Source: Sphingomonas sanguinis (GTDB lineage Bacteria; Pseudomonadota; Alphaproteobacteria; Sphingomonadales; Sphingomonadaceae). From it: a stretch of 64,000 nucleotides of DNA. This document shows positions 48,303-57,478 of the stretch, in pieces. Position 1 is the stretch's first letter. Each line of letters begins with the position of its first letter. The position numbers were made by a program, and so were the translations under genes. The notes beneath the pieces are model-generated. The model worked only from the letters and a program-made list of their open reading frames with translations, was not told where the DNA came from and ran no database searches. Location of the stretch: contig NZ_CP079203.1 in assembly GCF_019297835.1 (NCBI RefSeq), positions 345,001-409,000 on the forward strand, given 5' to 3'.

Positions 48303-51300
48303 TCAGAAGTTGAAGTTCGCACCGGCGCTGAAGCTGCGACCGACGAGACCTGCATAATGCCAGCTGCTCAGATAGTTCGGATTGCTAGTATAGGCGCCCG
48401 ATGCCAGCGGGGCGCGGGCATTGGTCAGGTTCTGGATGCTGAAGAAGAAGCGGAAGTCTTCGTTGACCCGCACGGCCATGTTCAGATCGGTATAGATGAA
48501 CGGCCGCACATAGCACTGGTTGTTGACATCGCCGCCCGTCGGGATCGGCGCCAGCGTGTGCGAGCACGACAGGTCGATCACGCCGTTGACCGGGGTGATC
48601 TCGTCGGCGGCCACCTGCTTGATCCGACCGACATAATAGGTCGTGCTGGTCAGCGAGAAGTTGCCGACTTCGATCGTGTTCTGCCAGTTGCCACGGATGC
48701 GCGGCGTGCCGCCACCCGACGATAGCTCGTACGGCCCCAGCGTACCCGCATATTTCTGCACAACGCCAGCCGGGGTGACGAGGTCTAGGCGCAGGACGCG
48801 GGTCACGTCGACGCGGCTGATGAACTTCACGCCGTTTGCGAGGCGGACGTTCGCATTGGCCTGCATGTCGATGCCCGAGCTGACCATGTAGTTGGCGTTG
48901 ACGTAAGGTACGTCGAATACCAGCAGGCGGGGCAGGGCGTTCGGGTTGACGGGATCGGGCGCGTCGATGACGTTGCACTTATAGCCCTGGCCCACTGCCG
49001 CCAGCGCGGCGCAACCGGCGGTCGCATTGGTCTGACCATAATAGGCCGCGATCGCCTGGGCGCGCAGCGGACCACTGACGATCAGGTTCGACTTGCGGAT
49101 GTTGTAATAGTCGACCGTGACGTTCAGCCAGCGCGTCGGGTTGACGATCGTACCGGCGGTGAAGCTGCGCGACACTTCCGGCAGGATGGCGGGGTTGCCC
49201 TGCGCACCGCTGCCGATGTTGTACGAGGTCGTATAGGCCGGATTGCCCTGGTGCGCCGCGATGAAGCTGGCAGGCGGGGTGAAGGACGAGAAGCCGGAAT
49301 AGCTGCTGGCCGCGTTGTATTCGGCAAAGGTCGGTGCGCGGAAGCCCTGCGAATAGGTGGCGCGCAGCGAGAACTGCTCGACCGGCGTGAACTTCGCACC
49401 GACCTTCGGCGAGAAGTGGCTATAGCCTTGCGAATAGTGGTCGTAACGGCCCGAGACGTTCAGGTCGAACGAGCGAAGAAACGGTGCATCGATTTCGAAG
49501 AACCCAGCGGTCACGGTCTGGCGACCCTGAGCAGACGAGGTGTTCAGGCCGTAATAGGACAGGTCGAAATTCTGGTTGCGGTTCATCAACGTCTCGCGAC
49601 GGACCTGGAAGCCGCCGCCGACATTGAGGTCGCCGCCCGGCAGTTCCATCAGCGACTTCAGCAGCGAGCCGCCGATCGTTGCCACCGTCGAATAGGACGG
49701 GGTGGTCCGCTCGGGCGAGATCTGGTTGCGCACGGCCTGCGTGTTCTGCTCCGGATTGACGAAGTTGTACGCGCCGGTGTTGACCGCGTTCAGCAGGCCC
49801 TGGATGTTGATGAAGCCGCGCTGCGTGACCGCGAAATTGTCACGGGCATAGACGCCGTTCAGGCGGAACTTGAAACCATCGCCCAGATCGCCCGAAATGC
49901 CGTAGGTCGCGCGGAACACGTCGACATAGCGGTGGCTGCCCGCCGGGATGTCACCGAACAGGTAATAGATGCGCGCGGCGTTCTGGGTCGGGTCGGCCCC
50001 CGCCACGGCATAGGGGTTGTTCGGGTTGAGGCGACGATCGGCGGCGGTGGCGCAGTTCACGCCCGCCGAGCAGACATACATGGGCAGGACGATGCCGGGG
50101 CTGCTCGACGCCAGTGCGGCGGAACCGCCGAACGGCTGGGTCTGGCGGATGCCCGCCGGAGTGCCGCGAATATCGACTTCGGAATGCGAATAGCTGCCGC
50201 TGGCAAAGGCTTCCCAACCCTCGGCGATCCGGACGTTCAGGCGCGCGGTGGTCGAATAACGCTGCTGGCGCGGCTGGATGATCGAATATTCGGCGGGCAG
50301 GTTGTGCGCACAGCCGGTGCCCTGCGCCGCGCCCGAGGTCACGGTGAAGGTGCCGAAGGGGCAGGCGTTCGGGTTGAGCAGGCGATACTGGTTGGTCGGC
50401 GGCGCGCCGACCTGGCCCGAAAGCGGGTTGTTCAGGTCGCTCTGCGAAACGCGGGTGACGACCGCCTGCGGGTTGGCGGCAAGCAGCGAGTCGTCGTTGC
50501 GGTTGCGGTCCAGCAGGCCGCTCGGACGCAGGTCGAGCGTGTTGAACGGATAACCGCGCGAATTGTTGGTGATGAACCCGTCATAGGTGTATTCACCGTT
50601 GACGTAGAAATTGAAGCCCTGCTCGCGATAGTCGCCGAACCCGGCGGTCAGCGTCGCACGGTAATGCGCGCCATCGGCCTTCTCGGTGGTGCCGCCCTGG
50701 ACCGAACCGGAAATGCCCTGGACGTTCTTCTTGCTGATAAGGTTGACGACGCCGCCGATGGCGTCCGCGCCATAGGTCGAGGACGCACCGTCCTTCAGCA
50801 CTTCGACGCGCTCGATGGTGCTGAACGGGATCGAATTGAGGTCGACATAGGCGTTATGGCCATCGTCGTTCAGCGGGAAGTTCGCGTTGCGCAGGCCGTC
50901 GATCAGTACCACGGTCGACGAGACGCCCAGGCCGCGCAGCGACACCGCGGCGCCACCGGCCGAGAAGCCGTTCTTGAAGCCGGTCGAGATCGAGCCTGCG
51001 CTGTCGGCGGACACCGAGCGAATGGCTTCCTGCGCGGTCGTGATGTTCGCGCGCTGCAGCACGTTGGAGTTCACCACGGTCACGGGCGAGATCGAGCTGG
51101 CGTTGGAATCGCGGAACAGCGTGCCGGTGACGACGACCGTCGCGCCTTCGGCCGTGGCGGGAGCGGGGGCAGCCCGCTTGATCTGGACGTCCTGCTCGGA
51201 CTGTGCCGGATTACCCGATGTGGCCGCGGCCGCGGTCTGGTCTGCGGCGTCGGCCGTCTGGGCGGGCGCCGCCTCCTGCGCATAGGCCGGGCTTGCGATC

Positions 51301-51368
51301 GCGGTCAGCAGTGCCGCGGTCGAAATGCCGAGGCGCAGTTTTCCAAATGCGGAATTCATCGAAGTCAC
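48303..51368 (-). CDS. TonB-dependent receptor
   Basis: This 1021-residue receptor has a signal peptide (about 1-30, IASPAYAQ) and a low-complexity Ala/Gln/Thr linker (31-75). The plug includes VVVTGTLFRDSN and DGASSTYGADAIGGVVNLIS, and the barrel ends GLVGRSFSAGANFNF. A GTG at 51368 lies 8 bases after GAGGGGG, better spaced than the ATG at 51359. Plugs of this type (DGxSSxYGxDAxGGVVNxI) are common in sphingomonad receptors for oligosaccharides and aromatic compounds. The ligand is not known. Confidence 0.9.
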   Translation of the reverse strand: MTSMNSAFGKLRLGISTAALLTAIASPAYAQEAAPAQTADAADQTAAAATSGNPAQSEQDVQIKRAAPAPATAEGATVVVTGTLFRDSNASSISPVTVVNSNVLQRANITTAQEAIRSVSADSAGSISTGFKNGFSAGGAAVSLRGLGVSSTVVLIDGLRNANFPLNDDGHNAYVDLNSIPFSTIERVEVLKDGASSTYGADAIGGVVNLISKKNVQGISGSVQGGTTEKADGAHYRATLTAGFGDYREQGFNFYVNGEYTYDGFITNNSRGYPFNTLDLRPSGLLDRNRNDDSLLAANPQAVVTRVSQSDLNNPLSGQVGAPPTNQYRLLNPNACPFGTFTVTSGAAQGTGCAHNLPAEYSIIQPRQQRYSTTARLNVRIAEGWEAFASGSYSHSEVDIRGTPAGIRQTQPFGGSAALASSSPGIVLPMYVCSAGVNCATAADRRLNPNNPYAVAGADPTQNAARIYYLFGDIPAGSHRYVDVFRATYGISGDLGDGFKFRLNGVYARDNFAVTQRGFINIQGLLNAVNTGAYNFVNPEQNTQAVRNQISPERTTPSYSTVATIGGSLLKSLMELPGGDLNVGGGFQVRRETLMNRNQNFDLSYYGLNTSSAQGRQTVTAGFFEIDAPFLRSFDLNVSGRYDHYSQGYSHFSPKVGAKFTPVEQFSLRATYSQGFRAPTFAEYNAASSYSGFSSFTPPASFIAAHQGNPAYTTSYNIGSGAQGNPAILPEVSRSFTAGTIVNPTRWLNVTVDYYNIRKSNLIVSGPLRAQAIAAYYGQTNATAGCAALAAVGQGYKCNVIDAPDPVNPNALPRLLVFDVPYVNANYMVSSGIDMQANANVRLANGVKFISRVDVTRVLRLDLVTPAGVVQKYAGTLGPYELSSGGGTPRIRGNWQNTIEVGNFSLTSTTYYVGRIKQVAADEITPVNGVIDLSCSHTLAPIPTGGDVNNQCYVRPFIYTDLNMAVRVNEDFRFFFSIQNLTNARAPLASGAYTSNPNYLSSWHYAGLVGRSFSAGANFNF

Positions 51369-51765
51369 TTAGCTTTCCCCCTCTGACGCAGCAGCGACTT
51401 GCGTCGCCGGTACTCCACTCGCCATGAACCGGCGCTGCGATGGATGGGCGCGTATCATCGCCGAAGTTACTGGGACGTTAAAAATCCGAGCTTTGGCGAT
51501 GCAATGGTAGGTTATTGGCTTTGTTCTAGTCGCGATCGGCTAGGGAGGCGGTTGCTTGGCGTCGTGCCGCCTCATCTTTATAGGCTGACGTCACTTAAGC
51601 ATTTGAATTTATGAACTGCTTGGGCATAAGCGGACTTGGGCGCCTGCCCCCCGATCCGACCCACTCGGACAGCCCTGATTTCCAAAACTAATTTACCTTT
51701 ATAAATCATGTTTTAAGGTTCTGGTGCGACCACGATGTCCCCATAAGCCTTGAACAAGAGAGACG
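51369..51765. other. Divergent intergenic region
   Basis: This 397-bp region between a receptor (minus) and the GAF gene (plus) must hold both promoters. It is AT-richer than its surroundings, particularly 51590-51720. Short frames here are not convincing. No known operator could be identified. Confidence 0.5.
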
Positions 51766-52278
51766 ATGCTCAAAAGCCTGTCCCGGGAACGGCGACGTTC
51801 CGGTGCCGTACATGCGCTGGGCATTCTGGGTTCGTCTCGCGAACCCGGCTTCGACCGTTTCGTCGAACGGGCGGCGCAATCGTTCGACGCCCCCATCGCG
51901 CTCCTGTCGCTGATCCATGGCGGCCAGCAATGGTTCAAGGCGAGTTTCGGCGTGGACATCGCCTGCAACCCGCGACACCGCAGCTTCTGCACCTTCGCGC
52001 TCGACCGGCCGGACGTGCTGGAGATTTGCGACCCGTGCGGAGACCCGCGCGTGGCGAAACTGCCGGTCGTCAGCGAGGCGCCTTTCGTCCGCTACTATAT
52101 CGGCGTGCCGCTGCGCGTCGCGGGCGGCGTGGACGTGGGCGCCTTGTGCGTCTTCGACACGCGGCGACGCCAGCCCGCTTCGCCTGATCAGAAGGCCTAT
52201 CTGGTCGCGTTGGCGCGGCAGGCGTCGATGGCGCTCGAAAGCCGGGCCGACCTGCTCCAGATGGGAGGACGCGCATGA
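51766..52278 (+). CDS. GAF-domain protein
   Basis: This 170-residue stand-alone GAF domain (about 25-160) contains APIALLSLIHGGQQWFKASF, HRSFCTFALDRPDVLEICDP and YYIGVPLRVAGGVDVGALCV. These are typical of GAF sensors that bind small ligands or nucleotides. There is no output domain. Its stop overlaps the start of the GGDEF-EAL gene (ATGA), so it probably senses a signal and acts on that enzyme. Confidence 0.85.
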   Translation: MLKSLSRERRRSGAVHALGILGSSREPGFDRFVERAAQSFDAPIALLSLIHGGQQWFKASFGVDIACNPRHRSFCTFALDRPDVLEICDPCGDPRVAKLPVVSEAPFVRYYIGVPLRVAGGVDVGALCVFDTRRRQPASPDQKAYLVALARQASMALESRADLLQMGGRA

Positions 52279-54326
52279 CCGACGTCATTCTATGCGTCAC
52301 GCAGCTGCATGACCTGCGCCTCGTGGCGCTGGCGTTGGTGATCTGCCTGATGGGCTCACTCGCGACCATCCAGTTGTTCAGCCGGGTCCGTGCCTCGTTG
52401 GGCTATCGCCGCTTTGGCTGGACCGTCCTGGCAGCGGTGGGTGCGGGGACGATGGTCTGGGCGACGCACTTCGTCGCAATGATGGCGTTCCGAACCTCGG
52501 CACCCGTCATCCTCGACCCGATCCTGACGCTGTTGTCGCTGGTGGCGGTGATCGGCATCGCCATTCCGGGCCTGGCCCTTGCAGCCGGGCGAGGGCCGTG
52601 GGCGGGGGCGATCGGCGGCGGGGTCATCGGCCTGGGCATTTCGGTCATGCATTATGTAGGCATGTCCGCCTACCGGGTCGACGGGATCGTGGAGTGGAAC
52701 CGGCCCTATGTCGTCGCCTCCATCCTCCTGTCGAGCGGTCTGTCCGGCATGGCCTTCCACGTCCTGACCGGCGGTGGACGGTGGCGGAATGTCGGCGCGG
52801 TGACGTGGCTTAGCGTGGCGGTCGCGGCGCTGCACTTCACTGGCATGACCGCGATGAAGATCTCCGTCCTGAAGCTCGGCCAGGGGCTGTCGGACCTGAC
52901 CATGGTGACGCTGGCGACCACGACGACGGTCGCCACGCTCATCATCGTCGGCTGCGCGGCGATCAGCGCTCTGATCGACGGGCATACCCAGTCCGAAACC
53001 TATCGCCGCCTGCGGCACATGGCTCTGCATGACAGCCTGACCGACCTGCCGAACCGGATCAGCTTCATCGAGGATCTGGAGGAACGCTTCCGCATCCGGG
53101 GCGGCTATCGGCGCATGGCGATCATCATGATGGACCTGTCGCGCTTCAAGGTCATAAACGACACCTATGGCCACCAGGCGGGCGACCAGTTGCTGACCGC
53201 ACTCGCGGCGCGGCTGTCGGCGATCCTGCGGCCGGGCGAACGCATCGCCCGGCTAGGTGGCGACGAGTTTTCGGCGGTGGTCTCCTATGACGATCCGGCC
53301 GAGCTGGAGGATTTCCTCGGGCGGCTGACCGCCGCTTCCGAAGCGCCGTTCCTGTTCGACCGCTTCACGGCCTCGATCGGCGCGAATATCGGCGTGGCGC
53401 TGGCGATGCGTGACGGCACCGACGCCGACGCGCTTCTCGCCAAGGCGGATCTGGCGATGTACCGGGCCAAGTCCGCGCATTCCAAGGAACCCTGTTTCTA
53501 CGATGCGCACATGGACGACGCCGTGCGCGAGCGGCGCGAGCTGGTCGCCGATCTGCGCCACGCGCTGGATGCCGCGGCGTTCGAGCTTCATTATCAGGTG
53601 CAGGCGGCGATCCCGTCGGGCGAAATCTGCGGTTACGAAGCGTTGATCCGCTGGAACCACCCGGTCCGGGGCATGATCCCGCCCGCCAAGTTCATCCCGC
53701 TCGCCGAAAAGAGTGGCGACATCGTGCCGCTGAGCAACTGGGTACTGCGTCGTGCCTGTTGCGAGGCGGCGCGCTGGGCCCAGCCGCATCCCGTGTCGGT
53801 CAACCTCTCGCCGATGCATCTCGCCGACCGGCGGCTGATCGAGACGGTCAGCTCCGCGCTGGAAGACAGTGGCCTGCCGCCCGAGCGGCTGACACTGGAG
53901 CTGACCGAGAGCGCGATCATCCACGACAAGCATTTCGCGCTGGAACAGCTCAAGGCCCTGAAGGCGATGGGGATCGCCATCGCGCTGGATGATTTCGGCG
54001 TCGGCTATTCCTCGCTTGAGGTGCTGCGGTCTTTCCCCTTCGACCGGATCAAGCTCGATGCCTCCTTCTTCTCAGAGATCGAGCATGACGAACAAGCCGT
54101 GTCGATCCTGCGGTCCGTGGCGGCGCTGGGTGCGACGTTGAACATGCCGGTGCTGGCCGAAGGGATCGAGGAGCCTGCCCAACTCGCCATCGTCACGCGC
54201 GAGGGCTGCGCCGCGATCCAGGGCTATCTGATCGGCAGGCCGTCCCGCACCCTGGCCGAGCCGGACCATGTGCGACGGGTGGCGACCTTGCGGCCCCGGA
54301 TCGTTGGGAACGAGGCGGTCGCCTGA
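52275..54326 (+). CDS. MHYT-GGDEF-EAL cyclic-di-GMP enzyme
   Basis: This 683-residue inner-membrane protein has seven predicted helices in its first 230 residues. They carry MHYT sensor repeats (HFVAMMAF from His65, MHYVGMSAY, LHFTGMTAM), whose His/Met residues are thought to bind copper or a gas ligand. The GGDEF domain has an intact GGDEF at 328-332. The EAL domain has EAL at 455-457 and later DDFGVGYSS and EGIE. Both diguanylate cyclase and phosphodiesterase activities are therefore possible. It is co-transcribed with the GAF gene. Confidence 0.93.
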   Translation: MTDVILCVTQLHDLRLVALALVICLMGSLATIQLFSRVRASLGYRRFGWTVLAAVGAGTMVWATHFVAMMAFRTSAPVILDPILTLLSLVAVIGIAIPGLALAAGRGPWAGAIGGGVIGLGISVMHYVGMSAYRVDGIVEWNRPYVVASILLSSGLSGMAFHVLTGGGRWRNVGAVTWLSVAVAALHFTGMTAMKISVLKLGQGLSDLTMVTLATTTTVATLIIVGCAAISALIDGHTQSETYRRLRHMALHDSLTDLPNRISFIEDLEERFRIRGGYRRMAIIMMDLSRFKVINDTYGHQAGDQLLTALAARLSAILRPGERIARLGGDEFSAVVSYDDPAELEDFLGRLTAASEAPFLFDRFTASIGANIGVALAMRDGTDADALLAKADLAMYRAKSAHSKEPCFYDAHMDDAVRERRELVADLRHALDAAAFELHYQVQAAIPSGEICGYEALIRWNHPVRGMIPPAKFIPLAEKSGDIVPLSNWVLRRACCEAARWAQPHPVSVNLSPMHLADRRLIETVSSALEDSGLPPERLTLELTESAIIHDKHFALEQLKALKAMGIAIALDDFGVGYSSLEVLRSFPFDRIKLDASFFSEIEHDEQAVSILRSVAALGATLNMPVLAEGIEEPAQLAIVTREGCAAIQGYLIGRPSRTLAEPDHVRRVATLRPRIVGNEAVA

Positions 54327-54352
54327 CGAACCTTGCAGGTCGATCGTCAGGC
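54321..54352. terminator. Stem-loop between convergent genes
   Basis: GCCTGACGA and TCGTCAGGC form a perfect 9-bp stem with a 14-base loop. It includes the stop codon of the GGDEF-EAL gene and lies before the stop of the convergent receptor. No T-tract is present. Confidence 0.5.
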
Positions 54353-54370
54353 TCGCGCAGCACGCGCCGT

Positions 54371-57355
54371 TCAGAATTTTGCGCGCAGACCGATCCGATA
54401 GAAGCGGCCCAGCGTGTCATAGAGTGCCGGGTTGACGTCCAGGCCGGTATTGGTCTGCGGCGATGGCTCGGGATCGCGGTTGAGCAGATTGTCGACCTTG
54501 AAGAACATGCTTACCGCCGGCGTCACGTTCAGCGAGCCGCCGATGTCGAGGTAGAAGGCGCCCTTCATGAAGTTGCGGTCGATCGTCGGGTTGTTGCCGG
54601 TCGACACCGGGCAGCTGGTCGAGCAGACCACATATTGGTTGCCGAACACGCCGTCGCTGAACCAGCGTTCCTGGACCAGCAGGCTGAATTTGTCGGTGTC
54701 GTAGCTCTGGATCGCCAGCCATTTCCAGTCCGGGGTCGCGCCCGAATTGGCCCCGGCGCTGTCGACCGGAATGGTGCCGGGCAGGCCGGGATCGGTCACG
54801 AACTTGATGACATGGGTTGCCAGCGCGCGCAGGGTCAGATTGCCGCCCAGGCCCATTGGATTGCGCCACTGATAGCTGCCCTCGATATCGAAGCCGCTGG
54901 TCTTGATCGAGGCGAGGTTGAACGCCTGCACGTTGACGAAGTTCGGCCCCGCCGTGTTCTGAAGGTTGAAGGCGCCGCACGTCTCGGTATTGCCTTGAAA
55001 GCACAGGTTGACGATCTGCGCCGCCGACAGGCTGGAGACGACGTCGTTCACCTTGATCGTGTAATAGTCGAAGGACAGGCTGAGCCCCGGTGCCCAGCTC
55101 GGCCGCGACAGGACCACGCCCGCCTCGGTGCTGCGCGCGATTTCGGGGCGCAGATTGGGATTGCCCAGCGAGTTTTGAATGATCAGCACCTGGGTATTGC
55201 GGAACGGATCGGTGAAGTTGGGCACCGTCGTCGTCGTGGGGGCCGCGAACAGCTCGGATAGGTTGGGCGCGCGCACGTCGCGCGAGGTGACGGCACGCAG
55301 GCGGAAGCCGTCGAGCGGCGTGTCCCATGTGCCGCCCAGCTTCCAGGCATAGACCGCGCCCGAGGTCGAGTAATGGGTGGCGCGACCCGCTGCGCTCAGA
55401 TTGGCGCGGCCCAGGCTTTCCGAATTGATAAGCGGCAGGTTGAGCTCCAGGAAGCTTTCATAGACGTCGTACTTGCCCGAACCGTTCTTGTAATTGCCCG
55501 CATACCAGTTGCTGCCCGTCGCCGAGTTCAGGAATGGATCGGACGGATAGGCGGCCGAATTGGGGCTGATCGCCGATACACCAGCACCATAGGGATCGGC
55601 GTTCACCCGGTACGCCTCGCGGCGATATTCGACGCCGGTCGCGATCGATAGCGGGCCTGCCCACAGGTCGATCAGATTGCCCGAGATGCTGCCCGCCGCC
55701 GCGTCCTGGGTCTGGCGTGTATGCTGAAACGGGCCGTTGGCGGGGGTGATATAGGCCAGCGCGGCGGCGGACGGCGTCGCGCCGCCGAAGATGTTGATCG
55801 GCTGACACCCGCTGGCCCGCGCGGCGGCGTTGGCGCAGACGATCTGGCCGTTGAGCGTCGTCGCATTGATCGCCTGATTATAGCGTCCGGTCAGGCTGAT
55901 ATTGTCGACGTCGATATCGGTGACGTTGATGCCATGCTCGTAATAGACGTCATAGGTCCAGCTGCCGCCGAACACCTCCGCCTTGCCCTTCAGGCCGCCG
56001 ACGAAGCGATACTGGCGGCGGTCGGTGTTGACCTTGATGTTCGGCAGGATCGCGTTGCTCAGGCCGTAGCTGAACTGGGTGATGCCGTTGGCGGCGCATT
56101 GCTGCTGGATGGATTGCGGCAGATAGGGGTTGGAGCACTGGATGGTCAGCCCGGTCTTGGACGCGCCGGGATTGGGCTGGTTGCTGGTCTTCACCTGCGC
56201 GATATTGGCGGTGACATACAACTCCATGTCGGGCGCGATGTCGTAGCCGATCCGGGTATAGCCGTTGACCCGCTCCAGCGCGGATTGCAGCGAGGTGCCC
56301 GAGCCGACATGGCCCGACTGGTCGCCACCGACGCAGAAGCCGACATAGCACCCGACGACGTTGCCCGCTGCGTTCTTGGCGGGAACCCCGTTCGATCCAT
56401 ATTGGAAGGGGAAGGGATTGCCATTGGCGTCGAAGGCAATGCCCTGAAGCGGCCCGGCGCTGATGAGGCCGTATTTGGTGTATTGATAGGCCTGGCCATG
56501 GTCGCGGTAGAGGAATTGCGGCGTGCTGCCGTTGCGGATGCCGGTATCGACCAAGGTTGTCGCGCGGTACCAGTCGCGGCTTCCGGCCAGATCCTCACCG
56601 AAATTGCCCGGTCCGACGCCCTGGTCCTTGGCATATTCGCCGCTGACGATGACATGCAGCCGGTCGCCCGCCAGCGACTTGCCGAAGGCCGCCTGCGCCA
56701 GCACCTGTCCGTCGTCGCCGTACGTGGTGACGCCGGTCTGGAGATTGCCCTTGAACCCGGTGAAGCGTGTGTCGGTGATGAAGTTGATGACGCCGCCGAC
56801 CGCGTCCGAACCCCATGAGGCCGAGGCACCGCCGGTCACGACATCGACTCGTTTGATCAGCAGTTGCGGGAACTGGCTGATGTCGGGAACGCCCGTGACG
56901 TTGGCGCCGACCACCCGCTGCCCATCGAGCAGCGTCAGCGTGCGGATCGTGCCGAGGCCGCGCAGCGAAAAGGAGCTGAGGCCCTGCTGCCCGCTCGACG
57001 TGCTGAAGGTGCCCGTCGTCGCGCCGGTCGACCCTTGCAGGGACGGCAGCTGGGCGACAGTGTTGAAGATGTTGGGCTGGGCGTTGGCCTGGATCTGCTC
57101 CTCGCCGATGACCGTGGTCGGGGTGGGGGCGTTATAGCCATTGGCGGTGATGCGGGTGCCGGTGACGACGATATCGCGCTCGCTGGCCGAAGGCGTCTGC
57201 GGATCGGCGGGAACGGCCGCCGGATCGGGGGCCTGGGTCTGCTGCGCCGGTGCGGCCAGTGCAGGGCTCGCGATCAGCGCCAAGGCCAAGGCTGCGACGC
57301 TGGTAGCGTTACCGGATTTCCACGAGGCGCGATTGCGCCGATTGCCGATGCTCAT
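54371..57355 (-). CDS. TonB-dependent receptor
   Basis: This 994-residue receptor has a signal peptide (about 1-35, ASPALAAP) and a Pro/Gln-rich linker. The plug includes DIVVTGTRI, LLDGQRVVGANV and GGASASWGSDAVGGVINFI, and the barrel ends RFYRIGLRAKF. Several Cys pairs in extracellular loops (such as CYVGFC and CSTSC) could form disulfides. It lies just downstream of the beta-helix protein on the same strand, with 123 bp between, which suggests that both act on one polysaccharide. Confidence 0.9.
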   Translation of the reverse strand: MSIGNRRNRASWKSGNATSVAALALALIASPALAAPAQQTQAPDPAAVPADPQTPSASERDIVVTGTRITANGYNAPTPTTVIGEEQIQANAQPNIFNTVAQLPSLQGSTGATTGTFSTSSGQQGLSSFSLRGLGTIRTLTLLDGQRVVGANVTGVPDISQFPQLLIKRVDVVTGGASASWGSDAVGGVINFITDTRFTGFKGNLQTGVTTYGDDGQVLAQAAFGKSLAGDRLHVIVSGEYAKDQGVGPGNFGEDLAGSRDWYRATTLVDTGIRNGSTPQFLYRDHGQAYQYTKYGLISAGPLQGIAFDANGNPFPFQYGSNGVPAKNAAGNVVGCYVGFCVGGDQSGHVGSGTSLQSALERVNGYTRIGYDIAPDMELYVTANIAQVKTSNQPNPGASKTGLTIQCSNPYLPQSIQQQCAANGITQFSYGLSNAILPNIKVNTDRRQYRFVGGLKGKAEVFGGSWTYDVYYEHGINVTDIDVDNISLTGRYNQAINATTLNGQIVCANAAARASGCQPINIFGGATPSAAALAYITPANGPFQHTRQTQDAAAGSISGNLIDLWAGPLSIATGVEYRREAYRVNADPYGAGVSAISPNSAAYPSDPFLNSATGSNWYAGNYKNGSGKYDVYESFLELNLPLINSESLGRANLSAAGRATHYSTSGAVYAWKLGGTWDTPLDGFRLRAVTSRDVRAPNLSELFAAPTTTTVPNFTDPFRNTQVLIIQNSLGNPNLRPEIARSTEAGVVLSRPSWAPGLSLSFDYYTIKVNDVVSSLSAAQIVNLCFQGNTETCGAFNLQNTAGPNFVNVQAFNLASIKTSGFDIEGSYQWRNPMGLGGNLTLRALATHVIKFVTDPGLPGTIPVDSAGANSGATPDWKWLAIQSYDTDKFSLLVQERWFSDGVFGNQYVVCSTSCPVSTGNNPTIDRNFMKGAFYLDIGGSLNVTPAVSMFFKVDNLLNRDPEPSPQTNTGLDVNPALYDTLGRFYRIGLRAKF

Positions 57356-57478
57356 CAGTCCATCCCCTCACTCGAATCGCGGAGCATGGGCCGGTAATCG
57401 CTGGCCCCTCCGTCTTCCGTCCGCTTTACCGCAGGGACGAAGGGGCGGCATCTACGACCATAGTCGGTATCGTGGAGG

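Noticed and set aside
49251..51386. 711-codon plus-strand frame
   Set aside because: It is antisense to the receptor at 48303-51368, which has a full signal peptide, plug and barrel.
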